From: Prevotella sp.
Lineage (GTDB): Bacteria > Bacteroidota > Bacteroidia > Bacteroidales > Bacteroidaceae
Length of the DNA: 17,678 nt
Assembly: GCA_017428805.1 (NCBI GenBank)
Contig: JAFRQC010000149.1
Span: 1-17,678, forward strand
Direction of reading: 5' to 3'
Translations under genes and position numbers: made by a program
Notes under the pieces: model-generated
Seen by the model: the letters and a program-made list of their open reading frames with translations, nothing else
What the model was told of the DNA's origin: nothing
Database searches by the model: none
Shown: positions 1-7,670 of the stretch, in pieces
Position numbering within the stretch: position 1 is the first letter of the stretch
How the letters are laid out: each line of letters opens with the position of its first letter

Positions 1-554
1 ATTTGGGCGACAGGGTTTACGGTTCCGAGGACATTGCTGACGTGAGCGACGCTGATGATTTTCGTCTTTTCCGTGATCAGCGTTTCCAATTGATCCATAC
101 AGAGCTGCCCATCGTCGGTGATAGGGATATGCTTGACGACGATTCCGCGTTTCTGGGCCTGCAACTGCCAAGAGACGATATTCGAATGGTGCTCCATCTC
201 TGTGACAAGTACCTCGTCGCCCGGTTGCATCTGACTTTCGCAGAAAGAACTGGCCACGAGGTTGATGGCTTCTGTCGTTCCACGGGTGAAGACGATCTCC
301 TCAATCTTTCGGGCGTTGATAAACTCCCGTACCTTCTCACGGGCCGCCTCGTGCAGATCCGTAGCCTGCTGCGACAGATAGTGTACCCCTCTATGCACAT
401 TGGCATTGACATTGAGATACTCGTCACGCATAGCGTCAAGCACACAAAGCGGTTTCTGCGTGGTGGCGGCGTTATCAAGGTAGACCAACGGCTTACCATA
501 TACCTCCCTTGACAGAATGGGAAAATCTTCGCGTATCTTATTTATATCGTACAT
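1..554 (-). CDS. sufS: SufS-type cysteine desulfurase, N-terminal part (runs off the left edge)
   Basis: PLP-dependent cysteine desulfurase that takes sulfur from L-cysteine and passes it as persulfide to the SufBCD scaffold in the cytoplasm. The first 184 codons are present, beginning MYDINKIREDFPIL at an ATG at 554. Visible class-V aminotransferase motifs are YLDNAATTQKP (residues 25-35), RGTTEAIN (91-98) and EHHSN (121-125), whose His stacks on the cofactor in this family, and HVSNVLGTVNPVA (171-183). The PLP lysine and the catalytic cysteine would lie beyond the window edge, so activity and the SufS-versus-NifS subtype cannot be checked directly. The position as last gene after sufB, sufC and sufD supports SufS. 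The gap to sufD is 32 bp and holds a purine-rich tandem repeat that brings AAGGAG to 9 nt before the ATG. Confidence 0.95.
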   Translation of the reverse strand, partial: MYDINKIREDFPILSREVYGKPLVYLDNAATTQKPLCVLDAMRDEYLNVNANVHRGVHYLSQQATDLHEAAREKVREFINARKIEEIVFTRGTTEAINLVASSFCESQMQPGDEVLVTEMEHHSNIVSWQLQAQKRGIVVKHIPITDDGQLCMDQLETLITEKTKIISVAHVSNVLGTVNPVAQ

Positions 555-586
555 TTCTACTTACTCCTTCTCTCCTTACTCCTTTT
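555..586 (-). repeat. Short purine-rich tandem repeat at the sufD/sufS junction
   Basis: Read on the minus strand, the whole gap is purine-rich and made of degenerate 7-8 nt units: AAGGAGTA at 584-577, AAGGAGA at 577-571 (sharing one base) and AAGGAGTA at 569-562. The two AAGGAGTA copies are 15 bp apart. The last AAGGAG ends 9 nt before the sufS ATG and resembles a Shine-Dalgarno site, which is uncommon in Bacteroidota. The same unit builds the infB/phosphatase junction. Confidence 0.7.
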
Positions 587-1942
587 CTACTTACACAGCC
601 TGCATCCAGCGCATTTGTTCAACTCTCCACGGAAACGCTTCTCCACCAGATAATGGAGACGGTCACGGAGAGGCTCGAGTTGCATATGGTCGATGACTTC
701 GTTGATGAAGGCATTCTGCAAGAGCAGTTTGGCCTCTTCGAGGGAGATGCCTCGCTGACGCATATAGAAGAGGGCTGCGTCGTTGAGCTGGCCAACGGTT
801 GAGCCGTGGGCACATTTCACATCATCGGCATAGATTTCCAGCATCGGCTGGGTGTACATACGAGCCTCCTTGGTAGCCGTCAGGTTCTGGTTCGTCATCT
901 GCGAAGAGGTCTTCTGGGCACCGTGTTCCACAAGCACACGACCTGCAAAGGCACCTGTCGATTGGTCATCGAGCACGTATTTATAAAGTTCGTTGCTGGT
1001 GCAGTGAGGTACTTTATGGGTAATCAACGTGTTGTTATCCACATGCTGTTGCTTGTCGGCAATCACGCAGCCATAGCACTGGCACTCAGCTCCCTCGCCA
1101 GAGAAAGTCAGGTCGAGTTTATTGCGGGTAATGCCGTTGTGCAGAGTGATCACATTGTGGTTCACACGGCTGTTGGCCTGCTGGTCGATATAGACATTGC
1201 TCACGCGTACATTTTTATAATGTGTCTCCTCCAGACAATAGAGGTCGAGTGATGCATTCTCACCAACGTAGGCCTCAATGACTTGTGTGGCGAGGAAGTT
1301 ACGGTCGTCGGCTGTATGGTCGCAGAAGAGCATTTTCAGTTCCGCACCTTCTTCGAGGATGATGAGTACACGACGGTTCACCATCAGGTCAGGCACCTGA
1401 CGCTGGGCATTCTGAGGCGTCGCCTTTAGGATATTGATGACTTGAATGGCACGATCTACCTTGATGTTCTTGGGGACATAGACGAATAGTCCGTCCTGAG
1501 CTAACATCGTATTCAGAGCTGTGACGGCATCATCGCTGGTCTTGGCCAGACGGGCGTAATACTTGGCGACGAGTCCAGGATTATCGCGTAACGAACCAAT
1601 GATCACTCCTTCTGGCAGATGACCTTTGGGCTTATCGTCTTTAAAGAAAGAATCGTTAATGACGAAATAGAGACTCGTTGAGAGGTTGGGCACATCGCAG
1701 CGGAACGTCTCATAGGGATCGACGGGAATCTGCAAGCGGTTGAGGTTCACACCATAGTCAGGCGCAAAGAGCTTCTGCATATCGGTGTATTTATACCGCT
1801 CCACCTTTTTCGAAGGAAAGCCCTGCCTGCGGAAGTCCTCAAAGGCCTCGTCCCTTACGGCATTCATCGCCTCTGGGGCATGAGAGCATATCAACTCCCG
1901 TGCCTGTTCATAGAGTTCTATGTATTGCTGCTCGCTCTGCAT
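587..1942 (-). CDS. sufD: SufD, Fe-S cluster assembly scaffold subunit
   Basis: SufD pairs with SufB and SufC to form the scaffold on which Fe-S clusters are built; it is needed for iron acquisition in characterised SUF systems. The 451-residue product carries the SufBD beta-helix core, with a family-typical stretch KCAHGSTVGQLND (residues about 375-387) followed by FYMRQRGISLEEAK. The first residue (MQSEQQ) uses the ATG that overlaps the sufC stop by one base (TAATG), which implies translational coupling. The extreme C-terminus reads NKCAGCRLCK, giving a CxxCxxC cluster that I do not associate with E. coli SufD. Assignment to SufD rather than SufB rests on gene order, on the presence of a separate full SufB, and on the SufD-type HGST motif. 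Confidence 0.95.
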   Translation of the reverse strand: MQSEQQYIELYEQARELICSHAPEAMNAVRDEAFEDFRRQGFPSKKVERYKYTDMQKLFAPDYGVNLNRLQIPVDPYETFRCDVPNLSTSLYFVINDSFFKDDKPKGHLPEGVIIGSLRDNPGLVAKYYARLAKTSDDAVTALNTMLAQDGLFVYVPKNIKVDRAIQVINILKATPQNAQRQVPDLMVNRRVLIILEEGAELKMLFCDHTADDRNFLATQVIEAYVGENASLDLYCLEETHYKNVRVSNVYIDQQANSRVNHNVITLHNGITRNKLDLTFSGEGAECQCYGCVIADKQQHVDNNTLITHKVPHCTSNELYKYVLDDQSTGAFAGRVLVEHGAQKTSSQMTNQNLTATKEARMYTQPMLEIYADDVKCAHGSTVGQLNDAALFYMRQRGISLEEAKLLLQNAFINEVIDHMQLEPLRDRLHYLVEKRFRGELNKCAGCRLCK

Positions 1943-2697
1943 TACTCTTCTCCGATTTCTTCCTTAATCCAATCGTAACCGTGTTCCTGAATTTCTTTGG
2001 CGAGTTCCGGACCACCAGTCTTCACGATGCGACCTTTATAGAGCACATGCACAAACTGTGGACGGATCATCTCCAACAGACGGTCGTAGTGGGTGATGAC
2101 GATACATGATGTCTCTGGCGTCTGGAGCTTATTCACACCATCGGCCACAATGCGCATCGCATCGACATCGAGGCCGGAGTCGGTCTCGTCGAGGATAGAG
2201 AGCTTCGGCTCCAGCATCGCCATCTGGAAAATTTCGTTGCGTTTCTTCTCACCTCCGCTAAACCCTTCGTTCACAGAGCGGTTTGCGAGTTTCGAGTCGA
2301 GTTCCACGATTTTCCGTTTCTCTCGTTGCAACTTTAGGAACTCGGCTGCATTCATCGGCTCCAAACCCAAATATTTTCGTTTCTCGTTGATGGCGGCCTT
2401 CATGAAGTTCGTCATCGAGACGCCGGGAATCTCCACAGGATACTGGAACGAAAGGAACAGTCCCTCATGGGCTCTGTCCTCAGGCTTCATCTCTAACAGG
2501 TTCTTACCGTTGAAATAAACCTCGCCCTCCGTAACCTCATAGAGCGGATTACCCACAAGCACAGCACTCAGCGTCGACTTGCCCGAACCGTTAGGACCCA
2601 TGATGGCATGCGTTTCACCATCGTTGATCACAAGGTCGATGCCTTTCAGTATCTCTTTCTCGCCAATCTTGGCGTGTAAGTTTTTTACTTCTAACAT
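1942..2697 (-). CDS. sufC: SufC, ABC-type ATPase of the SUF complex
   Basis: Cytoplasmic ATPase that binds SufB and SufD and drives the conformational change during cluster assembly; it is not a membrane transporter. The 251 residues contain a complete ABC nucleotide-binding domain: Walker A GPNGSGKST (34-42), Q-loop FQYP (84-87), signature FSGGEKKR (146-153), Walker B LSILDETDSGLD (167-178) and H-loop His203 (ITHYDR). The SGGEKKRNE and DETDSGLD variants are characteristic of SufC. The length matches the family. The ATG lies 13 bp after the permease stop, and the stop overlaps the sufD start by one base. The preceding gene is a permease rather than sufB, which is unusual for a suf gene set. 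Confidence 0.97.
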   Translation of the reverse strand: MLEVKNLHAKIGEKEILKGIDLVINDGETHAIMGPNGSGKSTLSAVLVGNPLYEVTEGEVYFNGKNLLEMKPEDRAHEGLFLSFQYPVEIPGVSMTNFMKAAINEKRKYLGLEPMNAAEFLKLQREKRKIVELDSKLANRSVNEGFSGGEKKRNEIFQMAMLEPKLSILDETDSGLDVDAMRIVADGVNKLQTPETSCIVITHYDRLLEMIRPQFVHVLYKGRIVKTGGPELAKEIQEHGYDWIKEEIGEE

Positions 2698-2710
2698 ATT
2701 ATTTTTAGTT

Positions 2711-4018
2711 CTATAGGAATGCGTAGCGGCAGATGAATAAAATGGCCAGAAGGATGGTACCCCAGTTCATATTGTTACGCTCGTCCTTATCTTTAAACGT
2801 GCCTGATAACAGATGGATCAGCACATACGAAATCACACCCATCAGAATACCGTCAGAGATACTATAGGTAAGTGGCATGAGCACGATACAGATAAAACAA
2901 GGTATAGCCGTTACATAATTGGAGAAATCAACCTTGCGGATGTCATACATCATCATCACACCCACCAATATCAAAGCCGCAGCTGTGGCCTGTTCTGGAA
3001 TAGCTAGGAACAGAGGTGCGAAGAGCAATGCCACAGCAAAGCAAATGGCGGCAGTAAAACTGGTCAGTCCAGAACGTCCACCTACATTTACACCAGAAGC
3101 ACTCTCAACGTATGTCGTTACCGTCGATGTACCCAGCATAGCACCTAAAGTAGTACCGATGGCATCAGCCATAAAGGCTTGATTCAAGTTCTTTACGTTG
3201 CCGTTGTCATCCACCATACCTGCACGGTTGGATACACCAATCAGGGTACCGATGGTATCGAACATGTCGATAAACAGGAACGTGAGTACCACCACAAACA
3301 TATCTACTGTGAGAATATTGTGCCACTCAAACTGCCAGAAGATGGGGCTGATAGATGGGGGTATCGACATGATACCAGTAAAATTGGTAATGCCCAAGGG
3401 AATACCTACGATGGTTGTCGCCAGGATACCAATGAGCAATGCGCCCGTAATGCCCCTTACCAAAAGGGCTGCCGTCAGTATAATACCAAAGATACTCAGT
3501 AGCACAGCTGGATTGTGCAGATTGCCCAGTGTGATAAATGTAGATTCCGACGAGGTGACGATACCGGCGCCCTTCAGTCCTACGAAAGCGATAAAGAGTC
3601 CGATACCAGGACTGATAGCACGGCGCATCACCAAAGGGATGGCGTTGACAATATGCTGGCGCAAACCTGTAACGGTCAGCAGGATAAAGACAAGTCCTTC
3701 TATCATGACGGCGGTGAGCGCAAACTGCCACGAATAGCCCATGGTCAGTACAACGGTGAAGGCAAAGAAGGCATTCAGTCCCATGCCAGGAGCCAAGGCA
3801 AAGGGCAACTTGGCATAGAGAGCCATCACCAGGGTGGCTACTACTGCCGAGATACATGTGGTGGTAAACACTGCCCCTGCATCCATGCCTGTAGCAGAAA
3901 GGATACTTGGGTTGACGGCTAAGATGTAAGCCATCGTCAAAAAGGTGGTAATGCCACCTATCACCTCCTTGCGCAAGGTCATTTTGGAGGAATCAAATCC
4001 AAAAAGTTTCTCTAACAT
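2711..4018 (-). CDS. NCS2-family purine (hypoxanthine/guanine/adenine) permease, AzgA-like
   Basis: Inner-membrane nucleobase:cation symporter, predicted to import purine bases for salvage. The 435 residues are almost entirely hydrophobic helices. AzgA-group landmarks are the N-terminus MLEKLFGFD, GGITTFLTMAYILAVNP (21-37), LAPGMGLNAFFAFTVV (75-90), FLFIDMFDTIGTLIGV (247-262) and ESASGVNVGGRSGLT (305-319), which aligns with the substrate-binding signature of this group. The open frame extends to a TTG at 4036 that would overlap sufB, but the family N-terminus begins at the ATG at 4018, 10 nt after the sufB stop, so I chose that. It sits tightly between sufB and sufC, so co-transcription is likely; no link to Fe-S assembly is evident. 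The exact purine cannot be read from sequence alone. Confidence 0.93.
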   Translation of the reverse strand: MLEKLFGFDSSKMTLRKEVIGGITTFLTMAYILAVNPSILSATGMDAGAVFTTTCISAVVATLVMALYAKLPFALAPGMGLNAFFAFTVVLTMGYSWQFALTAVMIEGLVFILLTVTGLRQHIVNAIPLVMRRAISPGIGLFIAFVGLKGAGIVTSSESTFITLGNLHNPAVLLSIFGIILTAALLVRGITGALLIGILATTIVGIPLGITNFTGIMSIPPSISPIFWQFEWHNILTVDMFVVVLTFLFIDMFDTIGTLIGVSNRAGMVDDNGNVKNLNQAFMADAIGTTLGAMLGTSTVTTYVESASGVNVGGRSGLTSFTAAICFAVALLFAPLFLAIPEQATAAALILVGVMMMYDIRKVDFSNYVTAIPCFICIVLMPLTYSISDGILMGVISYVLIHLLSGTFKDKDERNNMNWGTILLAILFICRYAFL

Positions 4019-4028
4019 AGTCTTATCT

Positions 4029-5540
4029 TTATCCAATTGTTCCTTCTAATGATACACTTAATAGTTTCTGGGCCTCGACGGCGAATTCCATTGGGAGCTT
4101 TTGAAGCACCTCCTTGGCATAGCCGTTGACGATAAGACCTACGGCCTGTTCGGTGGGGATGCCACGCTGGTTGCAGTAGAAGAGTTGGTCTTCACTGATC
4201 TTCGAGGTGGTTGCTTCGTGTTCGAAGATGGCCGTGTCGTTGTGCACATCCATATAGGGAAAGGTGTGGGCACCACAGTCGGAGCCTAAGAGCAGCGAGT
4301 CACAGCTGGAGTAGTTGCGGGCATTATCAGCCGTAGTGGCAGCGCGCACCAGACCGCGATAGCTATTTTGGGAGTGACCTGCCGAGATGCCTTTCGAGAT
4401 GATGGTCGATTTCGTGTTCTTGCCGATGTGGATCATCTTCGTGCCAGTATCGGCCTCCTGATAGTTGTTCGTCACAGCGACGGAATAGAACTCTGCCTGA
4501 GAATTATCGCCTCTCAGGATACAGGAAGGATATTTCCAAGTGATGGCCGATCCCGTCTCTACCTGTGTCCAGGAGAGCTTGGAGTCAACGCCACGCAGGT
4601 CTCCACGCTTCGTCACAAGGTTCAACACGCCACCTTTACCATTTTCATCGCCAGGATACCAGTTCTGCACGGTAGAATATTTCACTTCAGCCCTGTCCTT
4701 CACAATGATCTCCACGATGGCAGCATGCAATTGGTTCTCGTCACGCATCGGAGCCGTACAGCCTTCGAGATAAGAAACGTAGGCATCGTCGTCGGCAATG
4801 ATGAGTGTACGTTCGAACTGTCCCGTATTGCGTGCATTGATGCGGAAATAGCTACTGAGCTCCATCGGACAGCGCACGCCCTTTGGGATATAGACGAAGG
4901 AGCCATCGGAAAACACGGCAGAGTTGAGGGCTGCAAAGAAGTTATCACGATAAGGCACCACCGAACCAAGATATTCTCTCACCAGGTCGGGATGCTCTTT
5001 GATGGCCTCGCCGATGGAGCAGAAGATGACACCCTTCTCGCGGAGTTTCTCCTTGAAGGTGGTCTTCACGCTGACGGAGTCCATGATGGCGTCGACGGCC
5101 GTATTACCGCTCAGGGCCAGACGCTCCTCCAAAGGGATGCCCAGCTTGTCGAAGGTCTTCTCAAGCTGCGGGTCAATCTTGCCGTCACCCTTGGGCTTGC
5201 TGGCCATAGGGTCGGCATAATATGAAATGCCTTGATAGTCGATAGGGGGCACATGGACGTGACCCCATGTGGGCTCCGTCTGCTCCTTCCAATAGCGGAA
5301 AGCCTTGAGGCGGAACTCAAGCATCCATTCGGGCTCCCCTTTCTTGGAAGATATCAGTCGGACGATGTCTTCATTCAGACCTTTCTCGATGATTTCCGTA
5401 TGCACATCCGTTGTGAAGCCGAACTCATATTTCTGTTCGGCCACCTGACGCACATATTCATTTGGAGACCCACCCCCCTGACCCTCCCTTGGGAGGGGAG
5501 TAGATGCATTATTCTGTTGATTATCTCGCAAACTATTCAT
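4029..5540 (-). CDS. sufB: SufB, Fe-S cluster assembly scaffold subunit
   Basis: Core scaffold protein of the SUF pathway that receives persulfide sulfur and holds the nascent cluster together with SufD and SufC. The product has 503 residues. Diagnostic parts are LEGCTAP (Cys261, matching the sulfur-accepting cysteine of E. coli SufB), [12 protein letters not shown] (Cys413, matching the essential Cys405 of E. coli), HTFPYMDV and [10 protein letters not shown] (439-448), and FYCNQRGI near the end. Conserved sequence begins at about residue 28 ([15 protein letters not shown]). Ahead of it lies an atypical leader containing [13 protein letters not shown] (14-26), encoded by a GC-rich palindromic repeat. 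The ATG at 5540 is used because it keeps the frame open; a start after the repeat would have to be non-ATG. The next gene starts 10 nt beyond the stop. Confidence 0.97.
   Translation of the reverse strand: MNSLRDNQQNNASTPLPREGQGGGSPNEYVRQVAEQKYEFGFTTDVHTEIIEKGLNEDIVRLISSKKGEPEWMLEFRLKAFRYWKEQTEPTWGHVHVPPIDYQGISYYADPMASKPKGDGKIDPQLEKTFDKLGIPLEERLALSGNTAVDAIMDSVSVKTTFKEKLREKGVIFCSIGEAIKEHPDLVREYLGSVVPYRDNFFAALNSAVFSDGSFVYIPKGVRCPMELSSYFRINARNTGQFERTLIIADDDAYVSYLEGCTAPMRDENQLHAAIVEIIVKDRAEVKYSTVQNWYPGDENGKGGVLNLVTKRGDLRGVDSKLSWTQVETGSAITWKYPSCILRGDNSQAEFYSVAVTNNYQEADTGTKMIHIGKNTKSTIISKGISAGHSQNSYRGLVRAATTADNARNYSSCDSLLLGSDCGAHTFPYMDVHNDTAIFEHEATTSKISEDQLFYCNQRGIPTEQAVGLIVNGYAKEVLQKLPMEFAVEAQKLLSVSLEGTIG
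5463..5501 (-). repeat. Palindromic GC-rich repeat translated within the sufB 5' end
   Basis: On the plus strand, positions 5482-5497 form a perfect palindromic stem (CCCTCCC, TT, GGGAGGG), flanked on one side by a C-run (5471-5478) and CCCTGA-like sequence. Read in the sufB frame it encodes [13 protein letters not shown]. From memory, sequences of this form are scattered in many Bacteroidota genomes, mostly between genes, and yield a [13 protein letters not shown] peptide when translated. Only one copy lies in this window, so dispersal is established knowledge or inference, not seen here. Confidence 0.65.
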
Positions 5541-5550
5541 ATAGCACCCT

Positions 5551-5585
5551 TCGTTTCTTACCTCTCACTTCTTACCTCTCACCTC
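5551..5585 (-). repeat. Heptamer tandem array at the phosphatase/sufB junction
   Basis: Five 7-bp units follow one another on the minus strand: GAGGTGA (5585-5579), GAGGTAA (5578-5572), GAAGTGA (5571-5565), GAGGTAA (5564-5558) and GAAACGA (5557-5551). The first unit contains the last bases and the TGA stop of the upstream phosphatase gene, so the array grew out of, or into, the coding end. It lies 10 bp before the sufB ATG. Confidence 0.75.
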
Positions 5586-7633
5586 TTAATATATTTAATG
5601 GCCAGCATCGTGAGGTCGTCACTCTGTTCTGCATCGCCTACAAACACATGAACAGCCTCTGTCATCTTTTGGATCATGGTGGTGGGCTGGTTTTGTCCTT
5701 CCTTGACTAACGATGTTGCCAGATCAATGACCCGCTCAATGTCGAACTGGTCATGTCGGATATTTTCGGCCTCGTTGAGTCCGTCGGTATAAAGGAATAT
5801 GGTGGTCTGCGGTTCGACAACCATCTCCTGCTTCTCAAACGTCACACCGTCCATCACACCTAAGGGCAGATTGGGATTACAGTCAAGCATGCTCACCTCA
5901 CGGCCGATGATCAACGGATTGTTATGGCCTGCATTGCAAAAGCTCATGTGACCCGTCGCAAGGTCGAGTACGCCGATGAAGGCCGTGACAAACATCGCTG
6001 TTTCATTTCCTTCAGTCAATGCCTCATTGAGCGTATAGGCAATCTGCTCAGGTTCTGACGTGTGGGCAGAGATATTCCTGAAAAGCGAACGGGTAACCGC
6101 CATCACCAAAGAAGCGGGTACGCCTTTGCCAGAGACGTCGCCGATGCAAAAGAACAACTTCTCGTTATGGATATAGAAGTCGAACAGGTCACCGCCCACA
6201 TCCTTGGCTGGTTTCAGGAAACCATAGATGTCGATATCATCGCGCTCAGGATATGGAGGGAAGGTCTTCGGCAGCATCGACATCTGGATGTCGTGTGCAA
6301 TCTTCAACTCGTTTTCAATGGCAGCCTTTGAGGCGGTTGTGGACTTGAGTTCATCCACATAATGCGTCAGCGAGTGCTGCATCGAATCGAAAGAGTCGCG
6401 CAGCTGTCGTATCTCATCATTATGCTTGATGACAGGCAAGGGTGCCGAGAAGTTTCCTTTGGCAACCTCACTGGCAGAGACCGCCAACTGGCTCAGGGGC
6501 TTGGTGGCCCGTTTGATGATCATACGACCGGCAATACGTGTCACCAACAAGGCAAGGGCAATCAGCACAAGCATAATCACGCCCAAGCCATTGGCAATAG
6601 GGTCGACCATAATAGTGGGAACGACAGAGGCTATACTCCAAGTGGTATGCTCGATAGGCTCATAGAAAATGTATACAGACCAGAAATGGCTATCGAAGAA
6701 CTTGAGCGACGATATAATGTCGGTATTCTTCTCATTATAAGCACCTCTCTTGCCTGCCACCATCTGACGGCCTACGTGATCATCGATGGAGTCTTTCGTC
6801 GTTTTGGCAAGATCGAAATAGTTCTCCTTGATAATGAAGTTCTTATCGGGGTGGGCGATGTAAGTTCCATCTTGGTCGATGATAAATTTCTTCGTCACAC
6901 CTCGCCAGTCGATGTTTAACAGACTGAAGTCACTATCATCCTTATGACGACCATCGGAAGAGTTACCTAATTGGATTTTGACGCTGTCATTGCCAGAATA
7001 TATGAAGCCTAACGTTTTTTGGGAAATCCAGCTCAGCGACAAGTCAGCCCCAAGAATGGCGACCGTCTTGCCCTGCTTGTCCCGGATTGGCATCATGCAT
7101 GCGACTAACGGCGTAATAGAATCGGAAGCGTCGAAGAACGGCTTCGACCAATAGCAGCTATCTGCCTTCAGAGCCTCTGTGAACCATTCTTCCTTCAGGT
7201 AGTCATGACTGGCACTGCCGATGATGCGTTTCTCGATATTTCCATCATCGTCTCTGACAGCATAAGGACAGAACCAGCGACCCTTCTGTAGATAGTAACT
7301 GTCCACGAAGCTGACTCCACAACTGCGGATCGTTGGATTCTGAGCAACCACCTTGCTCATGATATCGGCCAGCTTATCAGGCTGTCCCAGATTCTCCTGA
7401 ATCTCGTCCACACGATTACTCGTGGCGGTAAATACTTCTGAGAGAACCTGCCCCACATTCGCTTTGGCCGATAACAGAGAACTCTTGTGGAGGCTGGCTT
7501 CCTCCATCAAAACGATATTCTTGGCGAGCACGAAGATCCAATACGAGACGAATACCATCACAATGAGCTGTGTGAAGGCTATCCATCTCGTCAGACGCTT
7601 GGAAAAGGAACGAAACTTGGGCTTCTTACTCAT
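5579..7633 (-). CDS. Membrane-bound Cache-HAMP-PP2C (SpoIIE/RsbU-like) serine phosphatase
   Basis: Predicted signalling phosphatase of 684 residues. One membrane helix (about 17-38) and a second (about 347-367) enclose an extracytoplasmic double-Cache-like sensor (about 41-345; for example SYWIF before it and TIRSCGVSFVD, GADLSLSWI inside). A HAMP linker follows (370-425, ending DEIRQLRDSFDSMQ), then a short helical segment (ENELKIAHDIQMSMLPK, 440-456) typical of RsbU-type proteins, and the PP2C domain. Metal-binding aspartates are present in GGDLFD (Asp482), GDVSGKG (Asp499), YTDGLNEA (Asp617) and SDDLTML (Asp672/673), so it should be catalytic. The family usually dephosphorylates STAS anti-anti-sigma factors; no STAS or anti-sigma partner is visible here. 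It lies between infB (35 bp upstream) and sufB (38 bp downstream). The ligand and target are unknown. Confidence 0.92.
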   Translation of the reverse strand: MSKKPKFRSFSKRLTRWIAFTQLIVMVFVSYWIFVLAKNIVLMEEASLHKSSLLSAKANVGQVLSEVFTATSNRVDEIQENLGQPDKLADIMSKVVAQNPTIRSCGVSFVDSYYLQKGRWFCPYAVRDDDGNIEKRIIGSASHDYLKEEWFTEALKADSCYWSKPFFDASDSITPLVACMMPIRDKQGKTVAILGADLSLSWISQKTLGFIYSGNDSVKIQLGNSSDGRHKDDSDFSLLNIDWRGVTKKFIIDQDGTYIAHPDKNFIIKENYFDLAKTTKDSIDDHVGRQMVAGKRGAYNEKNTDIISSLKFFDSHFWSVYIFYEPIEHTTWSIASVVPTIMVDPIANGLGVIMLVLIALALLVTRIAGRMIIKRATKPLSQLAVSASEVAKGNFSAPLPVIKHNDEIRQLRDSFDSMQHSLTHYVDELKSTTASKAAIENELKIAHDIQMSMLPKTFPPYPERDDIDIYGFLKPAKDVGGDLFDFYIHNEKLFFCIGDVSGKGVPASLVMAVTRSLFRNISAHTSEPEQIAYTLNEALTEGNETAMFVTAFIGVLDLATGHMSFCNAGHNNPLIIGREVSMLDCNPNLPLGVMDGVTFEKQEMVVEPQTTIFLYTDGLNEAENIRHDQFDIERVIDLATSLVKEGQNQPTTMIQKMTEAVHVFVGDAEQSDDLTMLAIKYIKR

Positions 7634-7638
7634 TTCTT

Positions 7639-7670
7639 TACTCCTTCTCTCCTTTACTCCTTCTCTCCTT
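7639..7670 (-). repeat. Perfect octamer tandem array at the infB/phosphatase junction
   Basis: On the minus strand four 8-bp units alternate: AAGGAGAG (7670-7663), AAGGAGTA (7662-7655), AAGGAGAG (7654-7647) and AAGGAGTA (7646-7639), so a 16-bp block is duplicated exactly. The array starts inside the infB TAA stop and ends 5 bp before the phosphatase ATG. The last AAGGAG lies 7 nt before that ATG, at ideal Shine-Dalgarno spacing. Confidence 0.85.

Noticed and set aside
4019..4036. TTG start extending the purine permease by six residues into sufB
   Set aside because: The family N-terminus (MLEKLFGFD) begins at the ATG at 4018, and the extension would overlap the sufB stop.
4368..5225. Open frame of 285 codons on the plus strand, opposite sufB
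   Set aside because: It lies wholly antisense to a clearly identified sufB, shows no recognisable motif, and has no promoter; a shadow of the coding pattern.
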